Source: Protea cynaroides (Eukaryota; Streptophyta; Magnoliopsida; Proteales; Proteaceae). From it: a DNA stretch of 64,000 bases. A model generated the notes under the pieces. That model worked only from the letters and a program-made list of their open reading frames with translations, was not told the DNA's origin and ran no database searches. Of the stretch, positions 33,681 to 47,724 are shown piece after piece. Position 1 is the first letter of the stretch, and each line of letters begins with the position of its first letter. The stretch covers positions 114,423,502 through 114,487,501 of the forward strand of contig CM053276.1 of assembly GCA_028583415.1 (NCBI GenBank). Direction: 5' to 3'. A program made the translations under genes and the position numbers.

Positions 33681-34234
33681 AAGCAGACTATTGAAGCACG
33701 ATCACCATTTAAGTAAGTTATCGACCATGCTGCCTTGCTGTGCTGAAGATTCATGTTCATGTCCCTTACCGATCCATGTCTCCTAGTGGTGTCATGCAAT
33801 GATCCAGGCAGAACTTCCCCCAACCCCTAGAATGTTCCAGCCAAAAGAAATTTGTTATGGGAGGGGAGGTTGGGCACAGCAAGCCACCACTGTTCTGCTG
33901 CTGCCCCTTCTCCATTATAAATTGCTGAAGTTTATGTATGGCCCAAGTTATGTAAGGCTGTTGTATATGGTTGTGTATCAATTGTCGAGGGTTCTTATTG
34001 TGTCGGTTTTCTGCCACTGTTGCTGTAACTTGAACAATTAATTTAACAATTGAAGGCCAAAATTATCGCAGAAGGCAGATTGTGCCATTATTTTGTTTTC
34101 TGCATGCTATTACCATTTTTTATTACTGATTTCTTGTTTCTATTTTCTAATTAAACTCAGAATGTGACAGAAAAAAAGTTCATTTTATGGTTGCAAACAG
34201 AATAGCCTGGTCTTCTTTTCCATTCAAGGTACAA

Positions 34235-34455
34235 ATCATGTACGAACTTTCTGGAGATTGGAATCCGCACTGAATCAGTCACCACCGATTCTGACACAAT
34301 TCCAATTCAAATCGGGAAGAGTCTGCTTGAACCAACCACAAAATACCTAGAATTGGCCAAAAAGCCCAAGAAACATCGACCAGAATCGGGACTGGCCTCA
34401 GCAGTCCCAATCCGAATCGGCCAAATTTGGTTCATCTTCCAATTCCTAGAACCAT
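34235..34455. repeat. gattcgg/ccaattc word cluster, possible hAT-type element
   Basis: Iterated gattgg, ccgattc, gaatcgg and ccaattcc words, ending CCTAGAACCATG. The composition resembles the ends of the proven hAT-type elements here, but I found no terminal repeats or target duplication. It lies just downstream of radA. Confidence 0.4.
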
Positions 34456-34774
34456 GGGTTTAACAATCAGCTGACTTTGAATTATTGCTATTAGGCAGTT
34501 GGAGGCAGTTGGACAAAATTAAACCTCAATTGGTGGTAAAAAAAAAAAATCGTGTCTGAGCAAGGTTATTTTTTAGGCCAGGGAAATCTGAGACAAGAAC
34601 AGTTAAATAGTTCATCCCATTGATAAATTATAGGCCTCTAGATTCATTGGTCGTGTGACAATTATCCTAAAAACTGCAATGCCTATTTTTAATTGTTTAT
34701 ATTGGCACAGGGGACTGTCTGAAAGTAGATGGACTCTAATTGAATCTGAAGGGAGAATGTTAGGAACATGGGAT

Positions 34775-35291
34775 TAAAGGTGTCAATCGGTTGTTTTCTG
34801 TTAGTTTTGGTCGGGCTTAATCGGTTTTTGGTTATTTAATACTTTGTATTGTTACCACCTTGTTTAGCTATTCAAGCTTCCATAGTCAGACATAGACATG
34901 TTTATATTTAAACTGTTTGCTGGTTCATAATCGGGCTCATGCCAAATGGACTTCAAACGAACTAATACCGAAATGATTATAGATATTTCTTATGGGATTG
35001 CAAAAGGCTCTTATTTGTGATCACCCATGTAAACTAAGACGGGGACAAAATGAAGGAGTGGAAAATTCAAGAAATGAAAGAGAATTGGAGACATTTTATT
35101 GTTGTATGTCTTTAGCTTTAAGGTTGTTTCGGTTTATTTAGTTGTCCCCCCCCCCCCCCCCCCTCCCCATTATCCCCTTTTTTTTTTCGGCCCTCCGCCC
35201 CCCCCCCCCCCCCCCCCCCACCCACCAACTAGTCAATCCAATATTGGGCTTGGTCAGGTTACCCAGTGCGAACCTGAAATTGACACCCCTA
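34775..35291. mobile_element. Non-autonomous hAT element, TAAGGGTGTCAA family, 517 bp
   Basis: The ends TAAAGGTGTCAA and (reverse) TAGGGGTGTCAA are flanked by the perfect 8-bp duplication CATGGGAT (34767-34774, 35292-35299). Near its right end are long C runs (35146-35163, 35197-35219). It is more diverged from the copies at 22680 and 54043 than those are from each other. Confidence 0.88.
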
Positions 35292-35299
35292 CATGGGAT

Positions 35300-37060
35300 T
35301 ATGTTACACCTTTGTTATTTGTTGCATTTGAATGAATTTTTTTCAAGTTTTTTAATGCATAGGTATAAATTAAAGATAAATGGGTAAAGTTTTTGTTAGA
35401 AACGACTACTTAAGCTGATGATATGGCAAGCTAACTGCTACATAGATGGAGTATCCCTTGAATAGGTCATATTTCATATTTACTGGTCCATCCAAATCTA
35501 TGGTTCACCATGTATTCTGCTACTTTTTTTGTCAATGATCCTCGTTCCATGGACGATCCTAAATAGATTCTACTATTTCAGATAATTTTCAAAGCATGTA
35601 GATAATTGAAAGTGGTCTGAGAAGTCACCCTCAACTACATGGTGGCAAGGGCAACAAGTCAATTTAAGTCCCAACTGGATCCAACTTCCAACTTTGTTGT
35701 GTTAGAAATATAATCCCTCTTTAGTACTGTTTTAGAAAATTCATTATCAATTATGTCGTCAGTTCCCATTATAATATATAAACTACGCCTACTGATTTTT
35801 ACCCCAAAAAAAAAAAACAAAAAAACAAAAAAACAAAAAAAAAAAAAAAAAAAACAAAAAACAACCTACGCCTATTGATGGATATTCCAAAGCATATTCC
35901 AACAGTGTTTTATTTAGAAAGTCAGATGCATGCACAAGCCCATTATTGGGAAGATGCATGCGGAGGCAACTGGTAGGGAGAAATCCACGGAAAGGGATTG
36001 TCTTTTGTCGTGAGACAGTCGACATATATGCCAATGTAATTCAACCCGTTCGATAATAGACGATTAGATTAGACGAGAAAGAGAAGAGAGGATCTCCACA
36101 AGAATATCCCTGCAATTAATTAAAATTGGTCAAATCAGAAACGCAGGCTACTCCCAGCGAAAATGGATTTTTGGAGAGTCCGGTCGACGCGAGAGTTGAA
36201 CGTCTGACCTGATTAACTTCCCTCGTCGGCTACAAGTCTTTTTCAAGTTGAACTTGTCGACGCAACATGTGTTCAACACGCTGGTATTAATATAATCATC
36301 AAACCCATGTGTTCAACTCATCTCGTTCCTGGAAAATCTGAAGTTCAGAATTGTTTCCTTGTCATCATTGCGATTATACAGCTTTTGGTCACCATTTGAC
36401 TTTTAAATCAATGTTCTCATTTCACTCACAACTTCTAGACGCAATCCGGTACTCATCTATTTGAAATTTATTTATTTTTATTTTTTTGAGGGGGTTTTGG
36501 GGGGAAGGTAAGGAGCCTTCCAAGCAAAGGGAATTGGGCAAGAGACCAGCCCCACCTATTCCCCATTTGAATCATTGAGATCAGCCTGCAACTGTTCTGA
36601 TCCGCCAATATGATTCAACCAATCCGATCCCTAAATTCCTGTTGGGGAAGAGAACACAGAACAATAACAGAAAGATCATGGAACCGACAACCAGCTTACA
36701 GGTGACCCTAGCCCAATTATTAGACCCAGACTTAGCCCAAATTGACTGGTCCTGATTTCCAAATTACTTTATCCCTTTCCAGGCCAGGAGCCCAATGGAG
36801 AGGTGAAGCAACAAGAATTTTCCCCAAGAGATCGAAGCAGCATCATTTGCATTAGAAAAAGCAACAGTAATTTCAATTCATTAGGAAATATATATATATA
36901 TATATAAGACAAAGGAGCCCCCAATATAACATGGCAAGATTTATATAATCAATCTATTCCAACAAAATGGATGGGTGGGATAAGATGAATTCCAGTGCTT
37001 CCTAAGCCCCCCACACTCCCTCCCTCCCTTTAAAAAAATTAATAAAATAAATAATAGTCC
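35300..37060. other. Intergenic spacer between convergent radA and PFK genes
   Basis: No coding sequence recognised. It contains an A-rich tract (35806-35864), a short (TA)n at about 36888-36906, and presumably the 3' UTR of the phosphofructokinase gene at its right end. Confidence 0.6.
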
Positions 37061-40000
37061 CTACAGATGGTTCTCTTTGCTCTCCAACTTGCCATTCGCC
37101 ACAGGGTTTTCTCCTTCCAACAGTTGTGTTGGTGGTTCTCTCTCTTTCTTGAATTGCACAACATCTTTTTCACTCAAAAAGCTTGGTTGGTTTGTCGATG
37201 CCAACAGTCTTGCCCACATCCTGTCAGTTATCACAACCTTGTTCTGTGTTTCTGTCACACGCTGCATCAAACCACCCAAAAGTATTATACACCTAACAAT
37301 TACTGCCATACGTAAATGTGTGGGAGAAGTTCACTTTGGTTTATCGAATAGAATCACAGAAATCTTGCCTCCTATGTAAAAGTAACTCTCTTTCTATCTA
37401 CCACAATCTTTAACATAGAAATGCCTTTGTTCATAAAATCTTAAAACAGATGCAGAAGAAAAGGAAAGATGCATGGGCAAGATATGTAGATGACCGTGAC
37501 TTCTTTTTTTGAAAGGTAGAGGCAACCAACTTCATGTTATAGTTAATGGAGGCCATAGAAATACCTTTGTTCATAAAATCTTAAACAGATGTTGAAGAAA
37601 AGGAAATGCATGGGCAAGATATGTAGATGACCGTGACTTCTTTTTTAAAAAGGTAAAGGCAACCAACTTCATCTTATAGTTAATCGAGGTCATGGAGAAG
37701 GCCAAATAAAGCTACCTACTTGTGATGCGGCCTTTTGAAATGGAGATGAAGATAACATCTTTCTGTTATTTCCATCCCCATGACTCAGTCGTAGCAAAGC
37801 CTTTTAGTGATTAACCCATACAAAATTGAAAGTCATTTCAGCTTATGGAGAAACTCACATAGAAGGGTATGTAAGCATGTCGGCCATTGACAGGCCCAAC
37901 TGTGAAGCCTGTGTACCCTGCCATTGCACCATGGACGGCACTTTGAGCAAGCAGTGTGCAGTAGACATTGTCGGAAGCAATACTTGGAACAGCACGAATC
38001 ATATATGTAGGATCTGTCAGACAACAGAATTGCAACTTGATTAGAGATCAGACTCGTAAGTATAGCCACTTTAAATATGTGAGACAAAAGAAGATGAACT
38101 CTGAAAGTCACTAACCTATATATTTGAGATTTATGGACATCTTACGGCTTTTTTTGAAATGATCCTACAAAAACAACAAAATGAAATAAGCCAGTGCACT
38201 TATCTAACCAAGAAAAAGTTAAAGAAATCAGAAACACGAACATATCAACACAAATCAGAACAAAAGGGGCCAACATATAGATATGGAAAATAAACTGGAT
38301 TCAGAGAATCTACCTTGATCTTCTCGGATATCCACAGACCGACATCTTGCAGTAGCTTGTTTCCTGAGGCATCCTGCTGATCCATGGATTTCATGCTTTC
38401 AGAAACAAGATCCTGTCCAGCGCCTTCAGCTATAACAATAACCATGTGCCCCATTTCTTTAAGTCGTTTCTCTATGAATTCAAAAAGCCCGCCGGGTCCA
38501 TCAAGATAAAATGGTGACTCCGGTATCAAGCAACAGTCTACATCTCGGCTGGCAAGAGTGGCATACATTGCAATGAACCCTGTACCAAATAAAAAATGAT
38601 GCCAAATTTAGAAAATTGCTGGAGGCTAATCTATGAAACAAGAACATTACAGCTGCATTGTGGCTAAAGAAAATGTACAGTCATACATCTGCCTAGCTCA
38701 GTAAGGTATCTATGTGCTATAAATCTATAGTTATAAGCAACAATATTGCTAAAAGCTCCACTCCCATTTCATCCAACCTTGAAAGACCTTTCCAAGAGAT
38801 CTACGTACAAAAGCTCTTTTTGACACAACTCAATCTAAAATTATATGGTTGCTTACATGTTCCTCATGATCCCATTTCAGAAGGCAAAATGGTGAGACTT
38901 GAAAATAAAAACTTCAGAAAATATTAGCTCCAGAAGAACACTGAAGGATTATAAGGCAAGTATTAACAAAAGGGAAGTTTTCCCATTGCTACCATTCACC
39001 CCTGAACTTGTTAAGTACATAAAAATCAAAAAAAAAAAAAAAAAATGAAACTCACCGCTATTGCGACCCATCAACTTCACGACACCAATACCATTCTCAA
39101 TACTTTCAGCTTCAACATGTGCCGCGTTAATGGCACGTTGAGCTTCTTCAACCGCAGTGTCAAACCCAAAGGACTTGTCAATAACCTGAAATGAAATAAA
39201 AAGACATCCATTAATATCAATTATGACTATCAATCTTATGGGACCTGCAAGAAAAAAATTCTTCCTTCCATAGCTTCTCAAGAACAGAACAAAACCGAGC
39301 AGATGATCAGAGACCATCAATTGGCATGAAAAGAAGTACCGGAATGTCATTGTCAATTGTCTTAGGGATTCCAGCAACTGCAACCTTGAGACCACGCCTT
39401 TTAATTTCCTGTGTGTCAAAGAATTGGGATGTTAGAGAAGAAAATAACCTACCCCTAACCCTCCTCCTCTCCTGCTCCCCTCCCCTCCCCTCCCCTCCCC
39501 TCCCCTCTCCTCTTCTCTTCCCCACACACAAAAAAAAAAGAAAAAAGAGTATTATCTTTCTCAACTTTGGTCACAGATGCCAAAAACTGAAGTCAGCCTA
39601 AAAGTTTCCAAAATTGGGAAGCTAGGAAAATGTCGAACATCCATATAGAGCGTCTTCCAAGCTGAGGCAGATGAATTATTCAGTTTATAAACAAAATTAC
39701 CTCAAAAATTGCAGATGCCCCTTTTTGAGTCCCATCTCCTCCAATTATATACACCTGGAAAACAGAGAGGTATCAACCTAAAATCCAACAAATACTGTTT
39801 CTGTGAAAAAGCAACAGCATTTATGCCAATCATAGGGGGGAAAAAATATATATATAATAGACTCATATCATCTACATACCTGATTAATGCCACGGTCCTG
39901 GATGCTGTCCGCTATCTTTAAGGTATCATGTCCTCCTCGTGATGTTCCAAGGATGGTTCCACCACGTTTATGAATGTCATTGACAAGCTTGGGTGTTAAA

Positions 40001-41912
40001 GGAATTGTATTTCGAGCATAGAAACCCCTGTATCCTCCCTACATATGGAACTACTGCAATTAATTGACCAAACCACAAAACCACCAGTAGAACGGCAACA
40101 AATAACATAGCTACTTTTTTTTCCATCCGGTTTGAGAACACTTGAAATAGGCATGAAGGCCACAATAACAAATAGAAGAAAATGCTTCTTTCTGAAGCAG
40201 TTGCTGTATTGGTGACAGACAGGTCCTACCTTCTTAGTTGAGTCAAAGGGTCTTCCTGCTCTGCTTGCCATTTGTAAACTTACTGCTGGCATCCCAATTG
40301 GCATGTGATGTGATTAACAATAGGGATGGTGGCTCATACAGTGCAAGCTTATTCTCAGTACCTGGAGAATTATCAGGTCCATGAGAGCGAAGGGAGACTC
40401 ACTTTGGGACCTCTAGCTGAGAGTTAGCTTCGTTTTTCTTCCTCGAGTGAGATTGTTTCTTTTGATTGTGACTTGGTTACTGAGATTGTTTTTGTCATGC
40501 TAGCATCCCAATTAGCAAGTGATGTGATTACCAGTAAGGATTGTGGCCCATACAGTGCAAAGCATATTCTTAGTACCTGGAAAATTCCCAAGCCCTTGAG
40601 ATTGTTTTATTTTATTTGCTTGTGACTTGTTAACCTTCTAGATAATGCAAAGAAGGACAATATATTTGTAATTTTGTTTATAAATAAATTTTTTACTTAC
40701 ACTCCCTCCCCCCAGGAAAGACATACATAGCTTAGGCCTCATTTCAAGTATGACATAGAAAATAGCTAATTGGAGAACAAGAATCCATGTACCCGACCCC
40801 ATTTAGTTGGGATAAGGCTTTGTTATTGTTGTAGACATCCCCCAGCCATCCCCAAAATAACGAAAGAAAGAGTTGTTATCATTTATCTGATTACAGTTCA
40901 ACTTAAACCTGAGATAACAACAAAAAGCATAACAAGGACAGAATATAACGCAAATCACAGATTACATGAAGAATAAACATTGCGAAGGCACAAGGCTAGT
41001 AATTGAGCTGATACATAAAACCATGCATTTTGTATACGTATTTGCATCCACTCACATGTGAAGGGTCCAATTTTATAATGTACACTATAATCACGAAAAA
41101 CACATGTATACAACCTGTAATATGTACACGTCTTGTTCTCATGGCAAGCTATATTTAATTTTACTCATTAAAGAAGCACTAGATATGAAATGTATAAACA
41201 GTTATCAGGACCAATTATGCATTTAAAAGAAAGGAAAGTCCAAGAGCCCCCCCCCCCTCTCTCCTCCTCTCTCTCTGCCTTCTTAAATGATATGGGGGGA
41301 AAAGGGAGAAAGATAAAAGAACAAGCTCCATGGAAGAGATTGACTTTGACAATGTTATCACTCACCTCTATCCCAAGTACTTTGTTCACACCATACATGT
41401 GGTGAAGGCCGCACACTATTTCCCTAATGACAGTGTTAAGCCCAGGGCAAAGACCACCACATGTTACTATACAGGCATGCACTTCATCTGACTCAAAATA
41501 CACCTGCCCAATTGAAGAGAATGTCAGTAAGGAAGTGTTTCATCATTCTGAATAGCATGTATGTGAGTGAACAAAATACTTATTGTAGGTAAACATTATG
41601 CTAAATGTCGGTCACCATTAACAAACAGGAGCATACCTTTTGACGTGGTCCAGCACGTCGAAAATGTGTTCCTCTTGGACTATACTTCTGAACCACAACC
41701 TGATAACATGAAAAATTAATTAAATAAAAACAAAATCAAGGCCATTAATTGGTAAACATACAATATCTCATATTCATGCAAGATACAGCATCCCATCCCA
41801 AACAAAAAACTAACATGGATGGTGCATAGAGTTTCCAAAGTTACAAATTACTGGCACATATCACCACTACTGTTTATCTAATAAATTCTTTTTGAAACTA
41901 TATGTATGTGAA

Positions 41913-41960
<48 letters not shown>

Positions 41961-42173
41961 TCAAAAGATAATAATTCAACAACAATAATCGATAAACTAG
42001 CCATCAAAAAGTATCTAACAACTTGAATCTAAGAAAAGTCATTTGCCACCTCAGGCATGAAACATACTAACGTCTCTATGCAATGAGCTTGATGCTATAA
42101 GAATGCTCGTGTATTATTACCATTTGTAAATTTTTCATTTATTAACAGGGAACAGACATTTCAAGAATGCAAC

Positions 42174-42207
<34 letters not shown>

Positions 42208-42876
42208 TTCACCTTCTGTGTGACAGTATCATCCTCGTTAACAAAGTATTGCCTGTTTAAACAGAGAAATTGGTCTGATGAATAATCAATTTCAAACCAA
42301 GATCATTCAACAGTATATGCAATAAAACAGTCAAAACAAAGAGAAAAGGCAAGCAACATGGAAGAGAAGCGTAAGAGACTTACTTAACAACAGAGTATGC
42401 AGGATTGTTTTGCAATGGATTGGTATAGGTCTGCAAGAAAAGAACAAGTAAAAGATTATAGGTATTTCCTTAATTCCCAAAGAAAAACAGAGAAATATTG
42501 GATTCAACCACTGAAAGAATCGAAGCATTCAATTATCCAAGCTAAGAAGAAGAGATTGTGCTGATAATCATTCAGGAAAGTCTAAAACTATGAAACTTGG
42601 AACCTACGCAGGTGACAACCAGATTTCTCTATTATAATATATGTTCAGCAGCTTGAATTTTCCAATGAAAAAACTTTATGGAAAAGGGATGAAACTAGTC
42701 CACAAAGCAATCCCGAGGAAAACGAAGAAGGGCAGGGGGTAGGGGAGTGAAAGCAGTTAAACTGAAACAAAACGCTCCAAGTTTTCACTTTAGGCATGAC
42801 CGTTACTCATGATCTCAAAATTTATAGAGAGCAAAATAGTGAACTCCCAACCCTCTTCCTCCCTGCCCCCACACAC

Positions 42877-42911
<35 letters not shown>

Positions 42912-43305
42912 ACCAGTTCAACCAAAAACGTTACACTAATACTATAATCATAATAACAGTGAGAATAATAAAAAAATTTGAGCTTTAAAGAATCAAAGTA
43001 AGTTGGAAAGCAATAAAAAGGGGGGAAGGACATACAGGAAGATCAGGGATGTAATCAGTCAAGTGAGGAACATCTTCGAGAACATATCCGTAATCACCGG
43101 TGACGATCTTCCGTCCCGGTTTGCTGGAGGATTCCATGGAGGCTCCTGAATCAGTGGAAGTGGAATTCGACATGGAATTTAGAGAAGAGGAAGAGGAAGA
43201 TTTGACGTAATGGTAATTAGAATTGGAAGTAGTATAAGTGCTAGAAGGATCGAAGCAACGAAACTTGGGAACAGCAATCGAAGAAGAACTAGAGATGGAT
43301 TTCAT
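37061..43305 (-). CDS. PFK: ATP-dependent 6-phosphofructokinase, PFK3 type, 13 exons
   Basis: The enzyme phosphorylates fructose 6-phosphate with ATP in glycolysis. Thirteen exons join in frame: 43305-43036, 42430-42384, 42252-42213, 41699-41637, 41503-41366, 40038-39880, 39754-39701, 39408-39340, 39185-39056, 38579-38314, 38164-38116, 38013-37859 and 37261-37061 (TAG), all with GT..AG introns; 546 residues. Visible motifs: GGLCPGLN (156-163), GGDGT (244-248; Gly247 marks ATP rather than PPi use), PKTIDND (272-278, catalytic), GFDTA (287-291), MGRNSG (319-324), PESPF and AEGAGQ further on. LNTVIREIV places it with PFK1/3/6/7 and not with the plastid PFK4/5 group. Residues 1-56 are a Ser-rich extension; Met57 (MESSSKPGRKI) aligns with the start of PFK3, so either Met could be used. 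Confidence 0.95.
37414..37690. repeat. 140-bp tandem duplication in a PFK intron
   Basis: Copy 1 (37414-37553) and copy 2 (37554-37690) both begin CATAGAAAT.CCTTTGTTCA and share GATATGTAGATGACCGTGAC. It lies in the last intron of the phosphofructokinase gene. Confidence 0.9.
39477..39508. repeat. (CCCCT)n microsatellite
   Basis: About six pentamer units in the PFK intron between the exons at 39408 and 39701. Confidence 0.85.
40285..40600. repeat. 214-bp-spaced direct duplication in a PFK intron
   Basis: 40285-40400 and 40499-40600 share GCATCCCAATT.GCA, GTGATGTGATTA and CATACAGTGCAA..TATTCT. They lie in the intron between the exons at 40038 and 41366. Confidence 0.75.
40781..40832 (+). mobile_element. 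RTE-type LINE 3'-end fragment
   Basis: CCCGACCCCATTTAGTTGGG, followed by ATAAGGCTTTGTTATTGTTG, is the characteristic 3' terminus with TTG repeats of plant RTE LINEs (from memory of the family). Only the tail is present, in a PFK intron. Confidence 0.6.
41913..41960. repeat. (ATT)n microsatellite
   Basis: About 16 ATT units in a PFK intron. Confidence 0.95.
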
Positions 43306-43770
43306 CGTAAAACGCAAGGGGAGATTCGTCGTATAAAATAAAAACTGAAGTTAAAAAAGTGGAAGAAGCCATTTTATAAGAGGAAATTGAAAGAGAAGGG
43401 TCGATCATAGTTCAGCCATGAATCTTTTGACCAGTAGTGGTGAGAAAGTAGGAAAGAAAACATGGAAATAGCTTAGGTAAGCTGCGTTCTAAAACGAGAT
43501 ACAGAAAATTCTTGAAATCTTTTGAAATCTTTTTCATGTAATTGGAACACGACAAAGTCAAGAACCAGCAACGGACCGAAGAAGGATTAGTACGGTCAAT
43601 TTTTATTTTTTTTTTTTTCTTTTCAGGAAATATGAGATCTTTCTCGCACTTGTCCGCTATATTTACTCCGTAAGAGATGGCGCCAGTGGAAATCTAGTCG
43701 GTTAAACGGCGCTAGCGGTTTCCAATTGCGGTTGGACAGTGAGAAAACCGCTGCCCGACCACTGTTCCTG
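43306..43770 (-). promoter_or_regulatory. PFK 5' UTR and proximal promoter region
   Basis: The segment directly upstream of the PFK start codon. The first in-frame upstream codons have no ATG, so translation most likely starts at 43305 or 43137. I see no unambiguous TATA box at the expected distance; the call rests on position only. Confidence 0.4.
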
Positions 43771-46349
43771 AGATCTAGAGAGAAATCTGTTCTTTTTATT
43801 TTCCTTAAATACCCCTTTGTATATGGTAAATGACAGATCTTCCCTGTTTGTACTTTTTACAACTGAACTCGAGGTACACCTCTTAAAAAAGTCCCCAGTT
43901 CCAATTCCAAACTTCAATGGGAATGTGTACGTGTATTCAAGAAGAAGGGTAAAATGGTTATTTCATTATCTCAAACTAGAAGTTTAGGATTCTTGATTTT
44001 TTTTTCCCTTAAAATATTCTTTCTCTATTTTATCCTTTTAAAAAACTTTTTTTTTATTTTTTATTTTTTTATTTTGTACAACTAATTACAAAAGAACACA
44101 TTCTTCCAACAGAACAAAACCCAAGAGGGCAAAACCAAGAGCAGATGAGTTAAATTGGTTTCCAAAATGTATACTACTGCAGCAAGTAACCAATATGTGA
44201 ACCGGTGGATGTGTCTTGTCGTCCAAGTAAGATAAAATAAGACCCAATTCCATTTTATTAAAATAATGTATATGTTTGGAGATGGAAAAGAAAATTAATA
44301 ATAATAATAATAATAATCAACTAAAAATAATGACACAACATAAATAAAAAAAATATTTTCTTTTAACATCCAAAAAGATAGGCTGATCTTTACCCAAAAA
44401 AAAAAAAAAAAGGCTGATTGATTTTTTTAGTAATGAGTGAAAATTGGGTGAAACTTTGAACATAAAATGAACCAATTTAGGATTAGTTTGGTTTAAAATC
44501 AATAATTGCCCCTGTTAGGAGCACAAGTTTTTTTTTTTTTTTTTAAGCTTATACATATTTCATTTAAGGGGAGCAGTCCAAGGACATGAATGAAATCTCT
44601 ATTATTGTAATTTATATGGTCAACAAATTTTTCAACATTTTTTTTTTCTTCTTTAGAAGCTTCTTGAGGTGTCTACTTTAATGTTGAAAGTTAGGAGAGG
44701 GTTCTATGAATGACACGGTTGGGCGCCCACGGATCAATCAAGACAAACAAAAAGAAGAGAGGGACTGGACCACTGTTCGAAGAACAGTTTCCTTGTTGTT
44801 TCTTCATATACTTTCTCATCTTACTAAACAGGAAAAAGAAAAAAAACCCAACAGCTAGGGATTCTAGAATTTAGAAACATATTGTAATTCGATTCTTAAT
44901 GGGTTAATGGTTAATGGTCAATGGCCTTGGCCTCCACATTAATTGATTATTGACCTCCACATCCCTCCCTTTTTATTTTAATTATATACTTTCGTCCACT
45001 CAAAAAGTCTCATATGCCTTGCTTGAAATCAACGAATGAACCATGATAGACCAAATCACTTCCATTAGGAATTAAAAAACAGTAAATTTGAATCTCCAAG
45101 TTAGCTCTACTGCTCCATTCTGGTGGCTGAGAGCCTAGGATCATCCATTTTCTTTTATATTTTCCAGTAGATCAATACGGGAAAAAAAATCCTCTTCAGC
45201 CTTTCAGCGCAGTTTACGTCGTTGATTTTTTCTCTCTCTCTCTTGATCAAAAGCATGATTCAATGGTGCCGACTGACTGAACGGAATAAGGGTTAAGACC
45301 GGTTTAAATATCAAAATATAACTAATTAATATCAATTCAATCTATATGGATTACTATTTAACATCGAGTTGATGCCTGTCTATTTCAAGGTTCATGAATA
45401 AAGTATCATCATTTTATAGGAAAATAAAAATGAAATATCATCATTATGGGAAAAACTACTCTTCTTTTTAAAATTGTGGTAGAACGATGTGTTGCCAAGC
45501 TTAGCAGTATGTTCCCATTAGTTTTGGGTCACATGTCTAATAATGTTATGGTTTTCAATCATATGGATAAGATATGTAATGTTTTTCATAGATTAATTAC
45601 ATATCAAATTTGATAATATGATTAATTTTATTTTTTTATTCTTGAAATTTTTACTCTTATTTTTTTAATTTTTTTTATCCTATTTTGACTTGCATTAATT
45701 TTAGAGAGATTAATTTATTTTCAGTCTTCATACCACAAATGGCCAACTTTAAGTCCTGGGAAGAAATCTGTTCTTTTTGTTTTCATAAGTACCCCTTAGT
45801 GTGTGTGGTAAATGACAGATGTCATCCCCTGTTTATTCAAGGAGTACAACTCAAATCCACCCCTTAAAATTCCATTCCAATGGGTAATACACATGCATTC
45901 AAGAACAAGGGTACAATGGTTATTTTACTATCTCAAATGAGAGGACATAGGATGCTCCTTCTTTCAAAAGAATTTATATGTTCAAATTAAAAAATAAAAA
46001 AAATAAAGACATAATAAAACAAGAATAATGACATAGACACGATGAATTTATGCATTTTATTTCTCTCCTCCATTTCTAAACTTTTATATTTTTATGACTT
46101 CCAAATAGAGGCGGCTGATTTATTTTTGAGTAGTGGACCAGTGGTAGGAACTATAGTTAGTTATTTAATTTGGATTCACGAATTATTTGGAAGAAGAATA
46201 ATTCGTAATGAGTTGTTTCAATATTTTAAGAATCCAGTCAAAAATGCGGTCAAAAAAACGGATTTAAAATAAAATTAGAATTTAGATCGTTCGAAAATTA
46301 TTCTTTTGTCTAAAAAAATTAGGACAAAAAATTCAGATGTTAATTTTTA

Positions 46350-46812
46350 GAAAATTTCATCTAGGCCCCATCAAAGATTAGTAACATCATCTACACTCAC
46401 AAGAATGCAAAAACATCACCTAGGTCCACTTAACTGACGAAAATCACTAAAATTGGTGAGATACAGTTTTAACCATCATATTATAAATTGAAAAATTAAA
46501 AAATTATGTTGATTTACTAATTTATCCTTCAAATCATGACCAACCCTGATTTCGCTATGGTTTTCAATCCGACCCGCTTAAACTTCGAATATCCATTTCA
46601 GGTTCTTCCTTGCCCAATATGATTTCTGCGATTATTTTTCTGTACGTTTTCTCAATCTTTCTCCTTCATCTTATTATCTACCGAACCATTTAACACAAAA
46701 CCAGAGAAAAATGAGAACAATCTTGTGAAAATCCATAATTTCTTCTTCTTCTTCTTTGTTTCTAGAGTTTGTCCTACATGAACCACAAAATCAAAGAGGG
46801 ATGGAGGGTAAG

Positions 46813-46871
<59 letters not shown>

Positions 46872-46979
46872 GGGAAGAGGGATGGAGGGCGGGCAAGAAA
46901 TCAGAGAGAGAGAGAGATGGAGGGCGAGAAATCAGAGAGAGAGAGAGAGATTTGGGGGAAGAATGATGGAGGGCGAGAA

Positions 46980-47028
<49 letters not shown>

Positions 47029-47664
47029 CGAAAAATCAGAGAGAGAGAGGCCGAAAAAATCTCTGAATCACAGGCAAGAAATCAGAAAGAAAAAGAGAGA
47101 TTTGGGGGAAGAGAGATGGAGGCGAGAAATCAGAGAGAGAGAGAGAGAGGTCGAAAAAACCTCTAAATCACCACCAGACATCAATGGCGTGGCTCCCTCT
47201 TTCCTCCAGGTGACGAAACCTCTGGAAGCTCTTCACCACCATTGCTGAAACTCTTCACCACAATTGCTACCACCGACTCTTCCCAATTCAACCATTTTGA
47301 TTTTCAAGTCTAGCAGAATAATTTTTTTTTACAGACAAGTTGAATATCAAAATTCATTAAGTGTTCAAGCATGTCACAGTCAGACTCTTCCAAATCAGTG
47401 CGTAGATATTTGATCGATCATCTTGAACCTTTACAAAATCATCCATTAAGCCAAACAGTTCCATTCCTACCTGCAACACCCATTTGTTTTCTCTGGAAAA
47501 AAGAAAAAAAGAAAAAAAGAAAAAAAAAATCATTTGCATATTGACGAAGACACTTGCTTCTCTCATTCAATTAATAATGTTGGAAGAAAATTAAGAACTA
47601 AGATGCAGTTGGAAATTTGATCAGAAGCAGAGTGATGAGAAGAGAACCCAATTCGAGAAACAGA

Positions 47665-47724
<60 letters not shown>

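Noticed and set aside
46769..47248. Overlapping Arg/Glu-rich frames
   Set aside because: They are by-products of the GA-rich repeats inside the Mutator-like element.
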